From NCBI GenBank assembly GCA_026874595.1, contig CM049309.1, forward strand, positions 17,624,576 through 17,688,575: DNA of 64,000 bases, read 5' to 3'. Below, piece after piece: positions 11,662-23,652 of the stretch. The stretch is from Sipunculus nudus (lineage: Eukaryota; Annelida; Sipuncula; Golfingiida; Sipunculidae). Each line of letters opens with the position of its first letter. Within the stretch, counting starts at the first letter, position 1. Position numbers and translations under genes: made by a program. The notes beneath the pieces are model-generated. The model worked only from the letters and a program-made list of their open reading frames with translations. It searched no databases and was not told where the DNA came from.

Positions 11662-12460
11662 TTGGTGCATGCAGACAATTTTCAAAAAGATTTAACCCTC
11701 CAACAGTTTTAACTCTGAAACATTTCTGTGATTGTGCCCTGTATAAAAGTCATAAGTACAGGAATTCATAAGTTCAAACTCTGAAACAAGAAACCAATGA
11801 GTCTTGAATCTCTGTTTAAATGACAAGCAAACAATAATAAAAACTATATATGCATATATATGGAACAAACAGATGTAGCTTAAGGTCTGTAGATTTGTAC
11901 CCTGCTTATAATTACCAAAAGTACAAATATAACATACATAACCAGGAAAGTGAAAATAATTGTAATTTTTTTATCAATTTAAGAGATTTCAGATAGGAGC
12001 ATTCATAAACTGAAAATTGAAAATGTATGGCCTAGGCCTGATTTTTTTTAAAGCTTTCCCAGATTCTCGTTCACAAAAGTATCAGGAGATGGCAGCACTC
12101 TGAACTTTGTTGGAGGTTCGAATGACATGACCTTTCTTCATGGACTCTTCATATCAGGGTTTGTTATACAAGGTCTAAAAAAATGTAGATCAATACATGT
12201 ATGTTATTGTGTTCAGTGCATTGGTCTATCCTACTTGATTCTGACATCTCTGGAATTCCTTGAATTTGAATTGCTTGCTTGAGTATCATAGAATAGCCTG
12301 AAATTTGCAAAATCTCCCAGGGCTCATCATTTACTTTTGAAAGTACTTGCCTAGTTGGGCAAGTGCTATCTTGCTTTTTCTTGTTTTAAATAAATTTTTA
12401 TCCCCTACAAATAACAGTGGTTGTAGCCCCAAACAAAAAGTGTGTTCCACATAATTGTTA
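11662..12460 (+). other. Intron sequence, nothing recognised
   Basis: AT-rich intronic DNA. No exon, TIR or tandem repeat was seen. Confidence 0.4.
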
Positions 12461-12706
12461 TAGTCGCCAGCCTAGGTCTGGCGACTATAGGCTAATCGTT
12501 GTGTCTGTTTGTTAGTTTGTGTGTTTGTTTGTGGGTCTGTTTGTACACACTCTACAGGTCGCAGTTTTGCAGCAGTTGATTTGAAACTTACAGGAAAAGT
12601 GTAAAATCGGTAACTGTCCAAGCCTATTCTTTTTGGCAATGATCGGTCCTAGGTCAAGGTCACGGTTCTTAGCAAACGCTGGCGACTATGTCATGATTAC
12701 ATCTTG
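12461..12706 (+). mobile_element. Family D small HINE-like element (246 bp)
   Basis: Perfect 10-bp subterminal inverted repeats TAGTCGCCAG (12461-12470) and CTGGCGACTA (12679-12688) bound it. The 5' end folds as GTCGCCAG/CTGGCGAC with a 7-nt loop, followed by TATAGG and a TCTG/TTTG tract. The 3' end has a short ATGT/ACAT stem and then CTTG (12703-12706) and TT. Confidence 0.7.
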
Positions 12707-12791
12707 TTTTGCATGTTTTATTGCTTGTTACACAATAAAGGATATAATATAAACATGTTCATATGTTTTTCTTTTAATAATATTTTTCTTT

Positions 12792-13887
12792 AGTACCGTA
12801 TTTATTCCAGTTTGGCGATCCCTCTTATTTCTCGACCCCAAAAAATATTTTGAAAGCATAATTTCTAAAATGACTCTAATTTCTCGACTGCCGACGATGT
12901 TTTCTGTTGACGATGTTAAGGTGTAATGCCTTCGTCTCTCACGGGCACCGCAGTTTGTATCTGACTAGATTCTTATTACACTGGGCATCCACATCAAACT
13001 TGCTTCCAATAAAATTTATGAAGATACAAAGATGCGTTTTTCATGATATATAAACATGATAAAGCGTTCAAGAACCAAATGGGTGTCCATGACGAAGCAA
13101 ACTCAGTGTACCATTCCTGGTACGCACATGCCTCGTGTGCAATTCACGTGGGATCTTCAGCAATAATATTTACAAAATACTGCAAAGCACGCGTGGTGGA
13201 ACAACTGTGATACAGGTTAAACTGTCATCTTAGTTAAGTTTAAACGACCCCTGTTAGTTTTTGGATGGGTCACCGCGCGTACCAAACGGGGCCTGATCGA
13301 GGACACGTGAGCTAGGACCATTTCCGGTCGTATATATTCTAACGCGCCTTTACTTTCCTATATTTATTACGTATTATGCAAATAAAAGTTATCTGATAAT
13401 AGCCAGTTATTTTTTATAAAGTCTTCTTCCAACTTGATGCAGCTGCTTGTCCCTTTTCTGTCCGCCGATATCGCCGCCTGGCGGGTTAACTTGAAACAAC
13501 TGGTGGTTACATGAGTTGCCGTCTATGTCAAGTGATCGTACCTATACGCGAAGTAGTGATCATTTTGTAAAGTGATTGAGCTCAGTTTGATTAATCATTA
13601 GCGTACTGCGTATAATTCATGTGACGGTTGGAAGCCCATTTGTAGAAAATACTGTTAAGCTAACAAAACAAACTTATATACGACCAAATTATCACTCAAT
13701 TCATATGACAGCTCGAGTGTCAGAGTGGCTCTGCGTCTCTACGGGAGGTTATCAAACCGTATGCCTCTAATATCTCGACCACCGCAAATTCTGCATGAAG
13801 ATAATTTTCAAATATCCTCCATTATCTCCACCTCTGAGAAAATTAATTATTTTTAAGTGGTTGCCAAATTAGAATAAATACGGTACT
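12792..13887. mobile_element. TIR DNA transposon derivative (AGTACCGTATTTATTC ends)
   Basis: Perfect 16-bp terminal inverted repeats AGTACCGTATTTATTC (12792-12807) and GAATAAATACGGTACT (13872-13887) continue as an imperfect match (CAGTTTGGCGATCC against TAATTTGGCAACC). It is 1.1 kb long, and its interior is distinctly richer in CpG than the surrounding intron. No transposase frame is present, so it is non-autonomous. A TA or GTAC target site is possible. Confidence 0.7.
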
Positions 13888-14991
13888 TGTACAGATAACA
13901 TTATAGGTAGTTTAAGATAAAGAAGTATTACCAATAAGATTTGATTTCTCCAAGGAGGGAAATAATGACCTTAAGATGAGTCATGATTCAAGCCTTTGGG
14001 TAAAGGTTTATATTGGATCCACTTGCCCTGTTGAACAAGTATGTGCTGATTTTTGATTGCCCTACCACCATTTTCAAGAAATTTTACTTGCTCAGGACAA
14101 GGGGTTTACCATTTATATCAGGCTCTGTCTCCCTTGAAACTTCTAGAAAATTTAGGCTGGCAAAGTTCTTGAATACTGAATCTGTACATTAATGAACCAT
14201 TCTAAACAGGCCTCTACAGCCTTCAGGGGCTATTACAGGCTGTTCAGTGATCTTACTTGTCCTAATTCTTTTCAATTTTTTTGTCTCAGTCCTGTTTATC
14301 TTAATTTTTCTTAGACCTGCAACAGGTCAAGGAATATTTTTTTCTATCATAAATTAATACTCATATTTATCTTATTTCAAAAGGGCCTTGTATAACATTT
14401 TGTTTAATCTGGTTAATTACTCTAGCCCTCAGCAGCCTAATCAAAGTTGAGCAGAGGTCAGTAAATATTTGCTAGATGTGGTTTTTAACACCTACTGCCT
14501 TTGATTGGGTGCACTTATTAATTTGCATCACTTATCACTGCTTATCCCTGTACATTTGCTTGAAATTAGACCATCTTTTGTACAATCTTTTTATATTTTT
14601 TTATTATTTTAGATTTTGGATAAACTAAATATCAGTTCACAGTTTTTAATTTTTGATAAACGATTTTTTAGATAAGTTGTGTTAAGATAAGTGATACTCT
14701 ACTGTACATTTTTTCAACACGTGTGCTATTGCCAGTCCAGCATATTATTGTACTATTCAGGTGCTATTCAACATATTTTCTTCACTTATATCATAATTTA
14801 ATTAGTAAGAATAACATTTTCATAGTGCTAGTTTTGTTTATATGTATTTTTTCTGACTTACCCCCTCCCCCCCCCCCCCCCCAAAAAAAACATACCAGTT
14901 TGCTGAATCTGTCATACATTTTCGGTAATGTGTTTACAGAAATACAGATAAAATGAACATGGAAAATGTCTGCTGAGGACAATTTGTTATT
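13888..14991 (+). other. Intron sequence with poly(C)/poly(A) tract
   Basis: No gene signal. A run of C residues followed by A residues lies at about 14863-14890. Confidence 0.4.
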
Positions 14992-15696
14992 AGCTCAGCT
15001 GACTGTAAGTCATCTGAGCTATAGGGATCACCTTTTGTCCGTCGTCCGTCCGTCCGGCCGTCTGTCCGTTAACAGGGCACAAATCGTAACCGCTAGAACT
15101 GGAATCTTCTTACTTGACATCCTGGGAGGTCTATGGAAATTCTCCTTGTAAACCTGAAATAAGGTCACTGTGACCTATATTCTTCGAGCTATGGGGTTCT
15201 GAAGTACCCCCCAGAATAATGGAAAATTTGATACAAAAGCTCAAGTATCTGAACAACTAATGCATTGATCATCATGATTTTTTTTGCATGGATATTGATC
15301 ATGGAGTGTTTCATCAGTTTCTGCAGACTGGTGGCACCACCTGTATTTTTTCGATTTTTACCAATATTTTTCTCTATTTTTGAGACCTCTTAAGATGCGG
15401 CCATCTGTTAACAGGGCACAAATCGTAACGACTACACCTAGAATCTTCTCTCTTGACATGCAGGGAGGCCCATAAAAATTCTCTTTGGAAACCTGAAATT
15501 AGGTCTCTGTTACCCATAACCTTTGAGCTATGGGGCTCCGAAGTACCCTCCAGATTAATGGAAAATTTGATACAAAAGCTCAAGTATCTAAACAACTATT
15601 GCAATGATCACCATGATTCTTTGCATGGATATTGATCATGGAATGTGTCATCAGTTTCTGCAGTATGGTGGCGCCACCTGTATTTTTTCAATTTTT
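14992..15696 (+). repeat. Family A pearl/HINE-like element, partial 5' copy
   Basis: It starts with the family A 5' hairpin AGCTCAGCTGACT...AGTCATCTGAGCT, then ATAGGGATCACC and a (TCCG)n tract (15040-15070). Two core monomers follow ('TTAACAGGGCACAAATCGTA' at about 15068 and 15408). It runs directly into a second family A 5' end at 15697 without its own 3' end. Confidence 0.75.
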
Positions 15697-17745
15697 AGCT
15701 CAGCTGACTGAAAGTCATCTGAGCTATAGGGATCACCTTTTGTCCGTCGTCCGTCCGTCCGTCCGGCCGTCTGTCCGTTAACAGGGCACAAATCGTAACC
15801 GCTAGAACTGGAATCTTCTTACTTGACGTCCTGGGAGGTCTTTGGAAATTCTCCTTGTTAACCTGAAATTAGCTCACTGTGACCTATATTCTTCGAGCTA
15901 AGGGGTTCTGAAGTACCCCCCAGAATAATGCAAAATTTAATACAAAAGCTCAAGTATCTGAACAACTAATGCATTAATCACCATGATTCTTTGCATGGAT
16001 ATTGATCATGGAGTGTTTCATCAATTTCTGGAGATTGGTGGCGCCAGCTATATTTTTTTATTTTTTACGATTTTTTTTCTCTACTTTTGTGATCTTTAAA
16101 CATTTGGTCATCTGTAAACAGGGCACAAATCATAATGACTGGACCTAGAATCTTCTGTCCTCACCTCCAGGGAAGCCCATAAAAGGTCTACATGGAAACC
16201 CGAAATAAGGTCCCTGTTACCCATATTCTGTGAGCTATGGGGCTCTGAAGTACCCCCCAGAATAAAGATTTGGTCATATATTAACAGGGCACAAATCATA
16301 ATGACTGGACCTAGAATCTCCTTTCTTGACATGCAGGGAGGCCTTTGGAAAGTCTCTTTGGAAATCTGAAATTAGGTCTCTGTTACCCATATCCTTCATG
16401 CTATGGCTCCGAGAATAAAGATTTGGTCATCTGTTAACAGAGCACAAATTATAATGACTTGACCTAGAATCTCCTTTCTTGATATGCTGGGAGGCCCCTG
16501 AAAAGTCTCCTTGTGCACCTGAAATTACATCTCTGTTACCCATATCCTTCATCCTATGCGGCTTTGAAATACCCCCCAGAATAAACATTTGGTCATCTGT
16601 TAACAGGGCACAAATCATAATAACTGGACCTAGAATTTTATTTTTTGACATGCTGGGAGACCCCTGAAAAGTCATCTTGTAAACCTTGAAAATAGGTGTC
16701 TGTTACCCATATCCTTCATGCTACAGAGCTCCATAGTACCCCAATGAATATTGGATGATTTTATACAAAAGGTCAAGTTTGGAAAAAGTATTTCATTGTA
16801 TCGCCAGACATAGTCTGGAGATACTATGGTTTAGGCACGGTTGCGCCGCCGCCGTCGCAGAGATTTCTTTTGGACACAATAACTCAAACAATATTTCAAG
16901 GATCTTTTTCAAACTTGACACATTCATAGATATAGGTGAGAGGACGAAGCCTATTTAAAATGGGGTCATGACCTCAACTAGGAGAGTGACCTTGACCTTG
17001 AATAGATCCATTTTTGGGGAAAATCACACAAATTCTTAAATATCTCAAGAAATCTTTCATGGATTTATCCAAAAATCAAGTTGGACAAAGATCTTGGATA
17101 GTGTTGGTTACACTAAACAAAAAGGACATACTCAAACGGCAAATTATTCCCGAGGGTTTCATTTTCGCGATTATCTCCCATTCGCGAATATCGCGAAATT
17201 AAAACCCTCGCGAACAAAAAGGCAACCACAGTATACTGTGAGCATTATAAGTCAAACAGTAATGGACAGATTTCTTTCATGTTATGCATGTATATAGATA
17301 TGGTTTATGGAATGAGGTATATTTAATTTTAAATTTAATTTTAAAATTTAATTTAATTTAAATTTTTTTTTTAAATTTAATTTTTTTTTTCAAATGTTGG
17401 ATATTTTGGAATGCAGTTTATTTCTCAAACAAGTTACTCCAAACATACATATACAACTCAATACATCATTAAATATATACTTCTATTTATACATAACCTT
17501 TTACATAACAATTGCCTTCACTTTAAATATTCCTATATTATGTACAAATGTTTCTCACATTCATTGCTAAAATACAAATACATCACATTATATCAACAAA
17601 ATACCACAAAACCTCATTTGTCTGGCGATACTATGGCACCAGCGGTGCCAAGAAATGTCTAGTTCAAATTTGACATTCAGATGATAAAATTACTTTTGTC
17701 AATGTCTTCCTGGTCAGCTGAGCGTCATGACCCCTGGGTCACTTG
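15697..17745 (+). repeat. Family A pearl/HINE-like element, complete ends, interrupted by family E
   Basis: The 5' hairpin is at 15697, followed by a (TCCG)n tract and at least five core monomers marked by 'AACAGGGCACAAAT' (about 15779, 16117, 16282, 16433 and 16600), about 150-165 bp apart in the later part. The right end is GTCAGCTGAGC, then TGACCCCTGGGTCA and CTTG (17742-17745). Family E sits inside at 16801-17662. Confidence 0.8.
16801..17662 (+). mobile_element. Family E Helitron/Helentron-like element nested in family A
   Basis: It starts with TC after a host A and ends CTAG (17659-17662) before TT. Subterminal inverted repeats are TCGCCAGAC (16801-16809) and GTCTGGCGA (17620-17628). 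The 5' end folds (CCAGAC/GTCTGG). A 7-bp 3' hairpin TGGCACC-AGC-GGTGCCA (17634-17650) lies 8 nt before CTAG, the classic rolling-circle terminator arrangement. The interior 17310-17600 is extremely AT-rich. Confidence 0.78.
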
Positions 17746-18121
17746 TTTTTCCTTTATCAAGCTAAGTTCAGCTGTTAATTCTCATATAAATCCATATGGT
17801 TGTATATTTAGTGTGATATTTTACCACCAGATGGCAGTAGAATATGGGCTACCTTAATGTGTGCCCTGTTGTCCACTGATGCACCAAGCTTGACAGCTGT
17901 TACCCTCAGACCAGAGACTGGTACTTCATATTACTTCGTGTTCCTTGTGCTATTTTTGTTGTAAGGCCAGCTATTCAAGTGACTATGTATCTTATAATAT
18001 TTATTGTAATAACATGACTTTCACCGAATCAAAAGCTGTCACATGGTTTCCTTTACCACATCAGTTCATTCAGCATGTCATGGCAAAATAGATTTGAAAT
18101 TAAATAAATTGTTTGACCAAA
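17746..18121 (+). other. Intron sequence, nothing recognised
   Basis: No feature recognised between the family A end and the SINE. Confidence 0.4.
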
Positions 18122-18400
18122 TCGGCTTTTGTGGTTCTGGGGTAGAGCACAGGACTCAAAGCCAGGAGATCTTGAGTTCAAATCTCAGCCGAGGCGGGTC
18201 AGCCCCCGACCAGGTTGAGCATTCTGCAGGCTTCATGGGAAGGACATGCCCAACAGCCATGTTGCACTCAAAAAGAGGGTGCCTTTTGGAGGTTTTATTG
18301 GTGGTATGACTTAGCAATGCACATGATTACCCACCCAGTGCTGCAGGTGCAGTGGTCACCATGCCTGGTTAACACCTAGATAAAAAATAAATGCAAGCAT
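18122..18400 (+). repeat. tRNA-derived SINE, copy 2
   Basis: The plus-strand head has GGGGTAGAGCACAGGACTCA (box A region) and GAGTTCAAATCTC (box B), then a body with 'TTCTGCAGGCTTCATGGG', ending near GGTTAACACC. It belongs to the same family as the minus-strand copies. The 3' limit is approximate. Confidence 0.72.
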
Positions 18401-19096
18401 GTGATACTGCCCTGCCACGCATAAGCTGAAACAGGGATTGAATTGCACAAATGTACATGAAATTAGTAAAGCTAGCATTAAAAAATGGAGGCAGTTAACC
18501 TAAAAAAATATAAAGTTAAAAAAATTGTTTGACCAAAACTCCATGAAAGGTATGGTGATGGTGTCCTCCTATTATAAGTTTAGTTTTAGTAACTTTACAG
18601 TAACAAAATATCTCCAAGTAGTAATGAGCATTTCTTGGTAAAACAAACAGTTATCAAATAGATACAGCCATTAAGGGCTGAAATGGGCAATGAGTTTTGA
18701 ACTCAAGAACTCAAAAGGTAACACAGGACTCCAGTACTCATTATCTTGGCAACACTCTACTAGACATTTAAAGTTAGAAAACAAAATGACAAAATTAGAG
18801 TCTGGCAATGTTCTCATGGGTTGAATCATTCATTTTGGTTAATGTTTATAACAAAAAGCCTATATTTCCTTCATATAGTATATATATATATATAACATTT
18901 GACACTAATATTTGATTCTTTTTTTCTGTTCTTTTAAAATGGATTAAAAAATACTCAAGAATTTTTTACCCAAAATATTCCTCCTCCAATCCCCCCCCCC
19001 CCTTTCCCACCAAAAGCTATATTACACATTTCTGGAATAAGCAATGAAAACTAGATAAGTTTTAGATTAGAAAGTTTTATGATTATTGAACATTAT
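18401..19096 (+). other. Intron sequence, nothing recognised
   Basis: Contains a short (TA)n at 18878-18894 and a poly(C) run near 18990. No gene signal. Confidence 0.4.
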
Positions 19097-19720
19097 TTAT
19101 TGGGTCCACTTATGGCCATTGTCATAGTCAGCTTCATTCTCATTCATATTACAGACAGCGCCCCCGGATGATAAATTACTGTTCACCATCAGGTACATGT
19201 GTGTATAATGTATCCAATAAACATCAGGCCACCATCCCACAGGGTACCCTACCTCGTCAGGGGCAGTGGCCATTGTAGCCCTTTCATGTGTTAAAGAAAA
19301 CACAGGCATATATATTAACACCAGTGATGTGCTAATTAGAGTGAACCCGATATGAGGGGCCCCATCATGTGTCCGGCTGCCCCTAGTGTTGTTGGTTCAT
19401 CGATTCGACGACCCTTTGTTGTGTTAGTTCTGTTGTCTAAACGTGCTCACAGCCTCCACACAGTCTCAGCATATTTGCGCAGCTTCTTGTGTGGATATTG
19501 AATGCAATCAATGTATAGAAACAGTATCCGTCTCTCGGAGCCTGTACAGTCACTCCTCGTGAATGCTGGCTTTTGTAACGGTGAGGACTAAAGTGCTGAT
19601 CATGTCCTTTTCATGATGTCAGGATGACGCCCTTGAAAGGTGTCGTGCCGCAATATTGAGCATCTAGCGTCATAAAAAATATGGATTCATACGCACAAGT
19701 GTGCTTCATAAATCATCATT
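19097..19720. other. GC-richer intronic island of unknown nature
   Basis: This segment has more CpG than the flanking intron. The minus strand carries a 74-codon open frame (19097-19321) with residues such as VGYPVGWWPDVYWIHYTH. I do not recognise it and see no convincing splice sites for an antisense exon. It could be a conserved non-coding block, an old repeat or an unrecognised exon. Confidence 0.25.
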
Positions 19721-21762
19721 TACTGTTCACGTGTCCAACTCATGGTTTTTCTGTTGCAAATCATAGTCATCTTTTACCTTAAATGTATATCATACAGATC
19801 GAGGTTGAATTTACAAACTGAAGTTCGTAAAGTATTCATTTTAAAAGAATACATATATTAAATACAATATTATCATAAACTATAACTAGAAATCTGCATT
19901 CTTAAGAATGCAAGCCTGTACCATATATTTGCTTACACTTGTTTGGCTGATATTTAAAGGTTCAGTCATGCATAAGTGACTGTATATTGTGAATATTCCT
20001 TGGTAACGTTCCTGAATCCAGATCATATGCCAAATCCACACCAAAATCTAATTGATTCTTCCTTTGGCCATTCCTCAAATGCCCTGAAAAATTTCATGCG
20101 ATGCAGTTTGGTGATTAGCACCTATAATCCTCTGCTGTTAAGAAGACCCCCACTTTGTGATTTATTGTATGATAAAAACGCTGATTGAGAGAAGAAGATG
20201 AGAAGAAAGAAATAGTGCAAGTGTGTTTATTTCATCATTTACTTATTTATTGGAGAAAAAGATGTAGATTACATATCATCAAATGCTTCTTTGTAATCTT
20301 GATATCTTCAGGCTAATAAATAACTTTTTTAGTTACCAGAGTGCTCAGAACATGTTAGTTAAATGTAAACAGGAAAGGGTTTATTTTAACTGCTCATAGG
20401 AACTAAGGAAGATACCTCCTAACATAGATTATGTTCTCTACTCTGTTGCTCAGGGAGAGAAAGGTGCAGAGGTAATCATTAGCAGCTGAACTGAAACTTA
20501 AAGTATATTCTTTGTAAGAACGTCACTTTTTACAACTTTTTTTCTCGTTCATTATATTCCTGATGATTATGTCACATGATCAGATCCTTCTTAAAAACAA
20601 TTAGGTAAAAACACTGACAGTTATCCTTTAGTTTTATCACAAGCATATCTTGTAGCAAATAACAATAATTTATGTATTCTCAGGCTTTTTATAAAATGAT
20701 TGTATTTTTTTTTTTTCATATTGTTTGTATGCTTTTTGTAACAACATGGCTACACTGCAAAATTTTTTCCAACATCATCTGAGAGACCAAATCTGGCAGT
20801 CTTCTTCAGATGCAGAGGTTGAAGTGTAGGATGTGCAAAACATATTGGGACTCAAGGTTTTAGGTGAAATCCCTATTCATCGTGAGAGTCCTCAGATAGA
20901 AGGAGGGGATCGTTTAACCCCCAGGGAGTGTGGAGAGCAGGATTAGTATATAGGGGAGGGGCTGGAAGCAAGGTGTGTGAGTACTCCCTACCCTTAAGGC
21001 TTGCACCACCGCTGGCCACTTTCAACATTGATGAAGCCAGCGCTGGGCAGCAGGTTTTGTTCCCAGCGGCTGGACAACAGGTGAAGGAGCTTGTTTGTCC
21101 ACGCAAGAAATCGCCTTCAGCTCCAATGCTTCCAACGCAGAATTTTACCTGTTGGTTTATACATCTGGTTTACATGTGATGCATAACTGGCTACTTTCAT
21201 GTTGTGTGTGAGAGTAGATGTGTACACAAACATATATGGTCACTTTGTGCACATAGGTGGTCAGTTAGTTGACTCTAGCTGATAATGAAGTCTAGAAATA
21301 TGGTCCAGTGTTAAAATGCCGAGTAAAATAATGGTACTGACCAAAGTTGCAGGTGTAATTGATGGGGAGTGAGAAATAGGGTATCACACTCGCAATATTC
21401 AGACAAAGAGAGAATGAGAGAAAACATAGTTAACATTTTTGATAAATTAAGTTTTGTTATTCACGTTCAAAATATACAAAATTTAAATATTTAACTTTCA
21501 TATATTTAAATATTTTCTAACTCTAAAGATAAAAAAGTGAAATGAAAAATCAGATTACCTAAAGAATACCTTAATTCTTAGAGCTTATACTTTAGTGACA
21601 TTTAAGTGTAACTGTTTTGCTCATTAGCATCTTTTTCAAAGTCTCAGATTTCAAATTCCTGCCATCTGTGCACTGTGTCTAATAGCTCTATCGAGATATT
21701 ACATCAGCGCGAGTGTCTGTATTGTTAAAGTATTGTACTGTGATCGCAAGTTCCATACATAG
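19721..21762 (+). other. Intron sequence, mostly unassigned
   Basis: AT-rich, with one GC-richer patch at 20780-21180 that has overlapping open frames on both strands. The overlap argues for base composition rather than coding. Nothing identified. Confidence 0.35.
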
Positions 21763-22545
21763 GTGTTTAGTCCATACTGTATTTCATTTTGGTTATGTTT
21801 TGTCCATTCTTAATAAAGATGGGACTTTTTTTTGTCCAAACTGTATTTGTTTTTACCATTTTTGTCCATACCATTTTTTATGGGTAATGATTGTCCAAAC
21901 CATGATTTTATATATCCTATTTGCTTGTCCCATGATTATCCATACCCTATTTAGGCCATTAGTGTCCATTCCTTATATATTTGGGCCATGGTTGTCCATA
22001 CCATATTTGTTTTGGTCATGATTGTCCATACCCTGTTTGTTGGTCCCATGATTGTCCATAACATTTGGGGTTTGATTTTCCGTACCATATTTTTTTTGCC
22101 ATGATTTTCCATACCGTCTTTGTTTGGGCAATCATTGTCCGTACCATATTAGGCCATTATCGTACATACCATATTTATATAGGCCGTGGTTGTTAATCCC
22201 ATATTTCTTTGGCCATGATTGTCCTTATCTTAATTGTTTAGGCCATGATTGTCCATAACATATTTGTTTAGGCTATGATTATCCATCCCATATAAAACTT
22301 ATTTGGGCAATGATTGTCCATACCATATTTGTTTAGGCCATGATTGTCCATACCAGATTTATTTGGGCTATGATTGTCCCTACCATATTCAGGCCATTAT
22401 TGACCATACTCCGCTTATTTAGGCCATTGCTGTCCATACCATATTTATATGGGCCATGATTGTCCATACCATATTTGTTTGAGCTATGGTTGTCCATGCC
22501 ATATTTGTTTGGGCCATGGTTGTCCATACCATATTTTTGCATGCA
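21763..22545 (+). repeat. 30-bp minisatellite array
   Basis: About 25 diverged copies of a 30-bp unit built from ATTGTCCATACCATATTTGT and TTGGGCCATG. Because 30 is a multiple of three, the minus strand stays open for part of the array and reads as a KYGMDNHGPN decapeptide repeat (22333-22581). The best-preserved copies are at the right end. Confidence 0.85.
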
Positions 22546-23090
22546 ACAGATATCAAAGTGTCCCACCCACAGAAGTTTCATAAGAATGAATCAGATCTAT
22601 TATTTGTGATGCTAGGTGAACTGGCTGTGCATAAATTTATCAAAATCACTGAACTTGAATTTGACAGGAAAAGGGAATTTGCCTGCAAAGATCATATTTA
22701 GAATTTGAGAACGTGTAAATAGTCAGGGCCACAAATATCAAGCTTAATGACGGAGATGACATGGAAATGAGCAGGATCAGATTCAAAGTGGGACGTGACC
22801 AATTTAGTAGCCACCAAGGGTGACCAGAATGATAGATAAATCTGATAGAACATTTTAGTCACCACCATGTATGTGCGCTTGGTTGGGATTAACAGCTCCG
22901 TACAATCTGTGTCTGTAGAGGGAGTAAACCTAAAATGATCCTGAGTGTCTCATTTGATTAAGACAAAGTTGTGTTATGGTAAGCTAACTGCATATATATT
23001 CCCAGTTAAGTTCTAATTTAAATATGTCTATATCCCTGATAACACCAGAGTAGTACACAACAAAATGTAGCGGCTACAATATGTTCTTAC
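22546..23090 (+). other. Intron sequence, nothing recognised
   Basis: No repeat or exon signal was recognised. Confidence 0.4.
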
Positions 23091-23652
23091 TAGTGGTGGG
23101 AGTCGGTTCCTTTTCCGTAATCGATCATCAGTTTGAGCAAACCAATTGATGATCGATTAATAATTGGTTCAGGCAAATGTAAAGAAAGCTGCAGTTATCC
23201 GTGAAACTGTACTTTCTTAACCAAATGCAAAAAAAAGAAGTTTTTGCCTTTTTTATATTTTCCTATTTTTGGTAAAATATGCTTATTAAAGTTTCATTTT
23301 AATTATTTATAATAATCAAGAATTAAACGACAATCCAGGACATCTGCTTGCTGCATAGACCCGGATAATTTATGGAACATTTTAACGCCATACAGCCCAT
23401 ATTGTGCAATGTACATCTCGTTACAAAACTCCCTGCTAATTCTGCAGCTCCCTGCCAGTTCACAGAGGTTTATTACGTCCTCCGTTCTCTCATCTACCGT
23501 GTCATACTCAGTAACATAAGAAAGTTATTTGGGAACACAGACTCATCATCATGATTATGATGTAATTTATCATTGCCTTTAGTAATCAAGCGCTTAAAAG
23601 TGGCAGCAAACTGACCGACTTTCGATAAAACTTGATGATCCACCCACCACTA
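23091..23652. mobile_element. TIR element with TAGTGGTGGG ends
   Basis: Perfect 10-bp inverted ends TAGTGGTGGG (23091-23100) and CCCACCACTA (23643-23652). Inside the left end, AATCGATCATCA (23119-23130) pairs with TGATGATCGATT (23147-23158) in a 12-bp stem. The ends resemble hAT-type MITEs, but flanking 8-mers do not match, so no target duplication supports this. Confidence 0.5.

Noticed and set aside
18122-18200. Possible tRNA gene
   Set aside because: Box A and box B are present but no complete cloverleaf or acceptor stem forms, and related copies are dispersed with a conserved non-tRNA body, so it is a SINE.
20873-21179. Overlapping 77- and 83-codon frames on opposite strands
   Set aside because: Mutual overlap and lack of recognised domains point to base composition; no repeat family could be assigned either.
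21763-22545. CRISPR-like array of 30-bp repeats
   Set aside because: Units are directly adjacent and diverged with no unique spacers, in a eukaryotic intron; it is a minisatellite.
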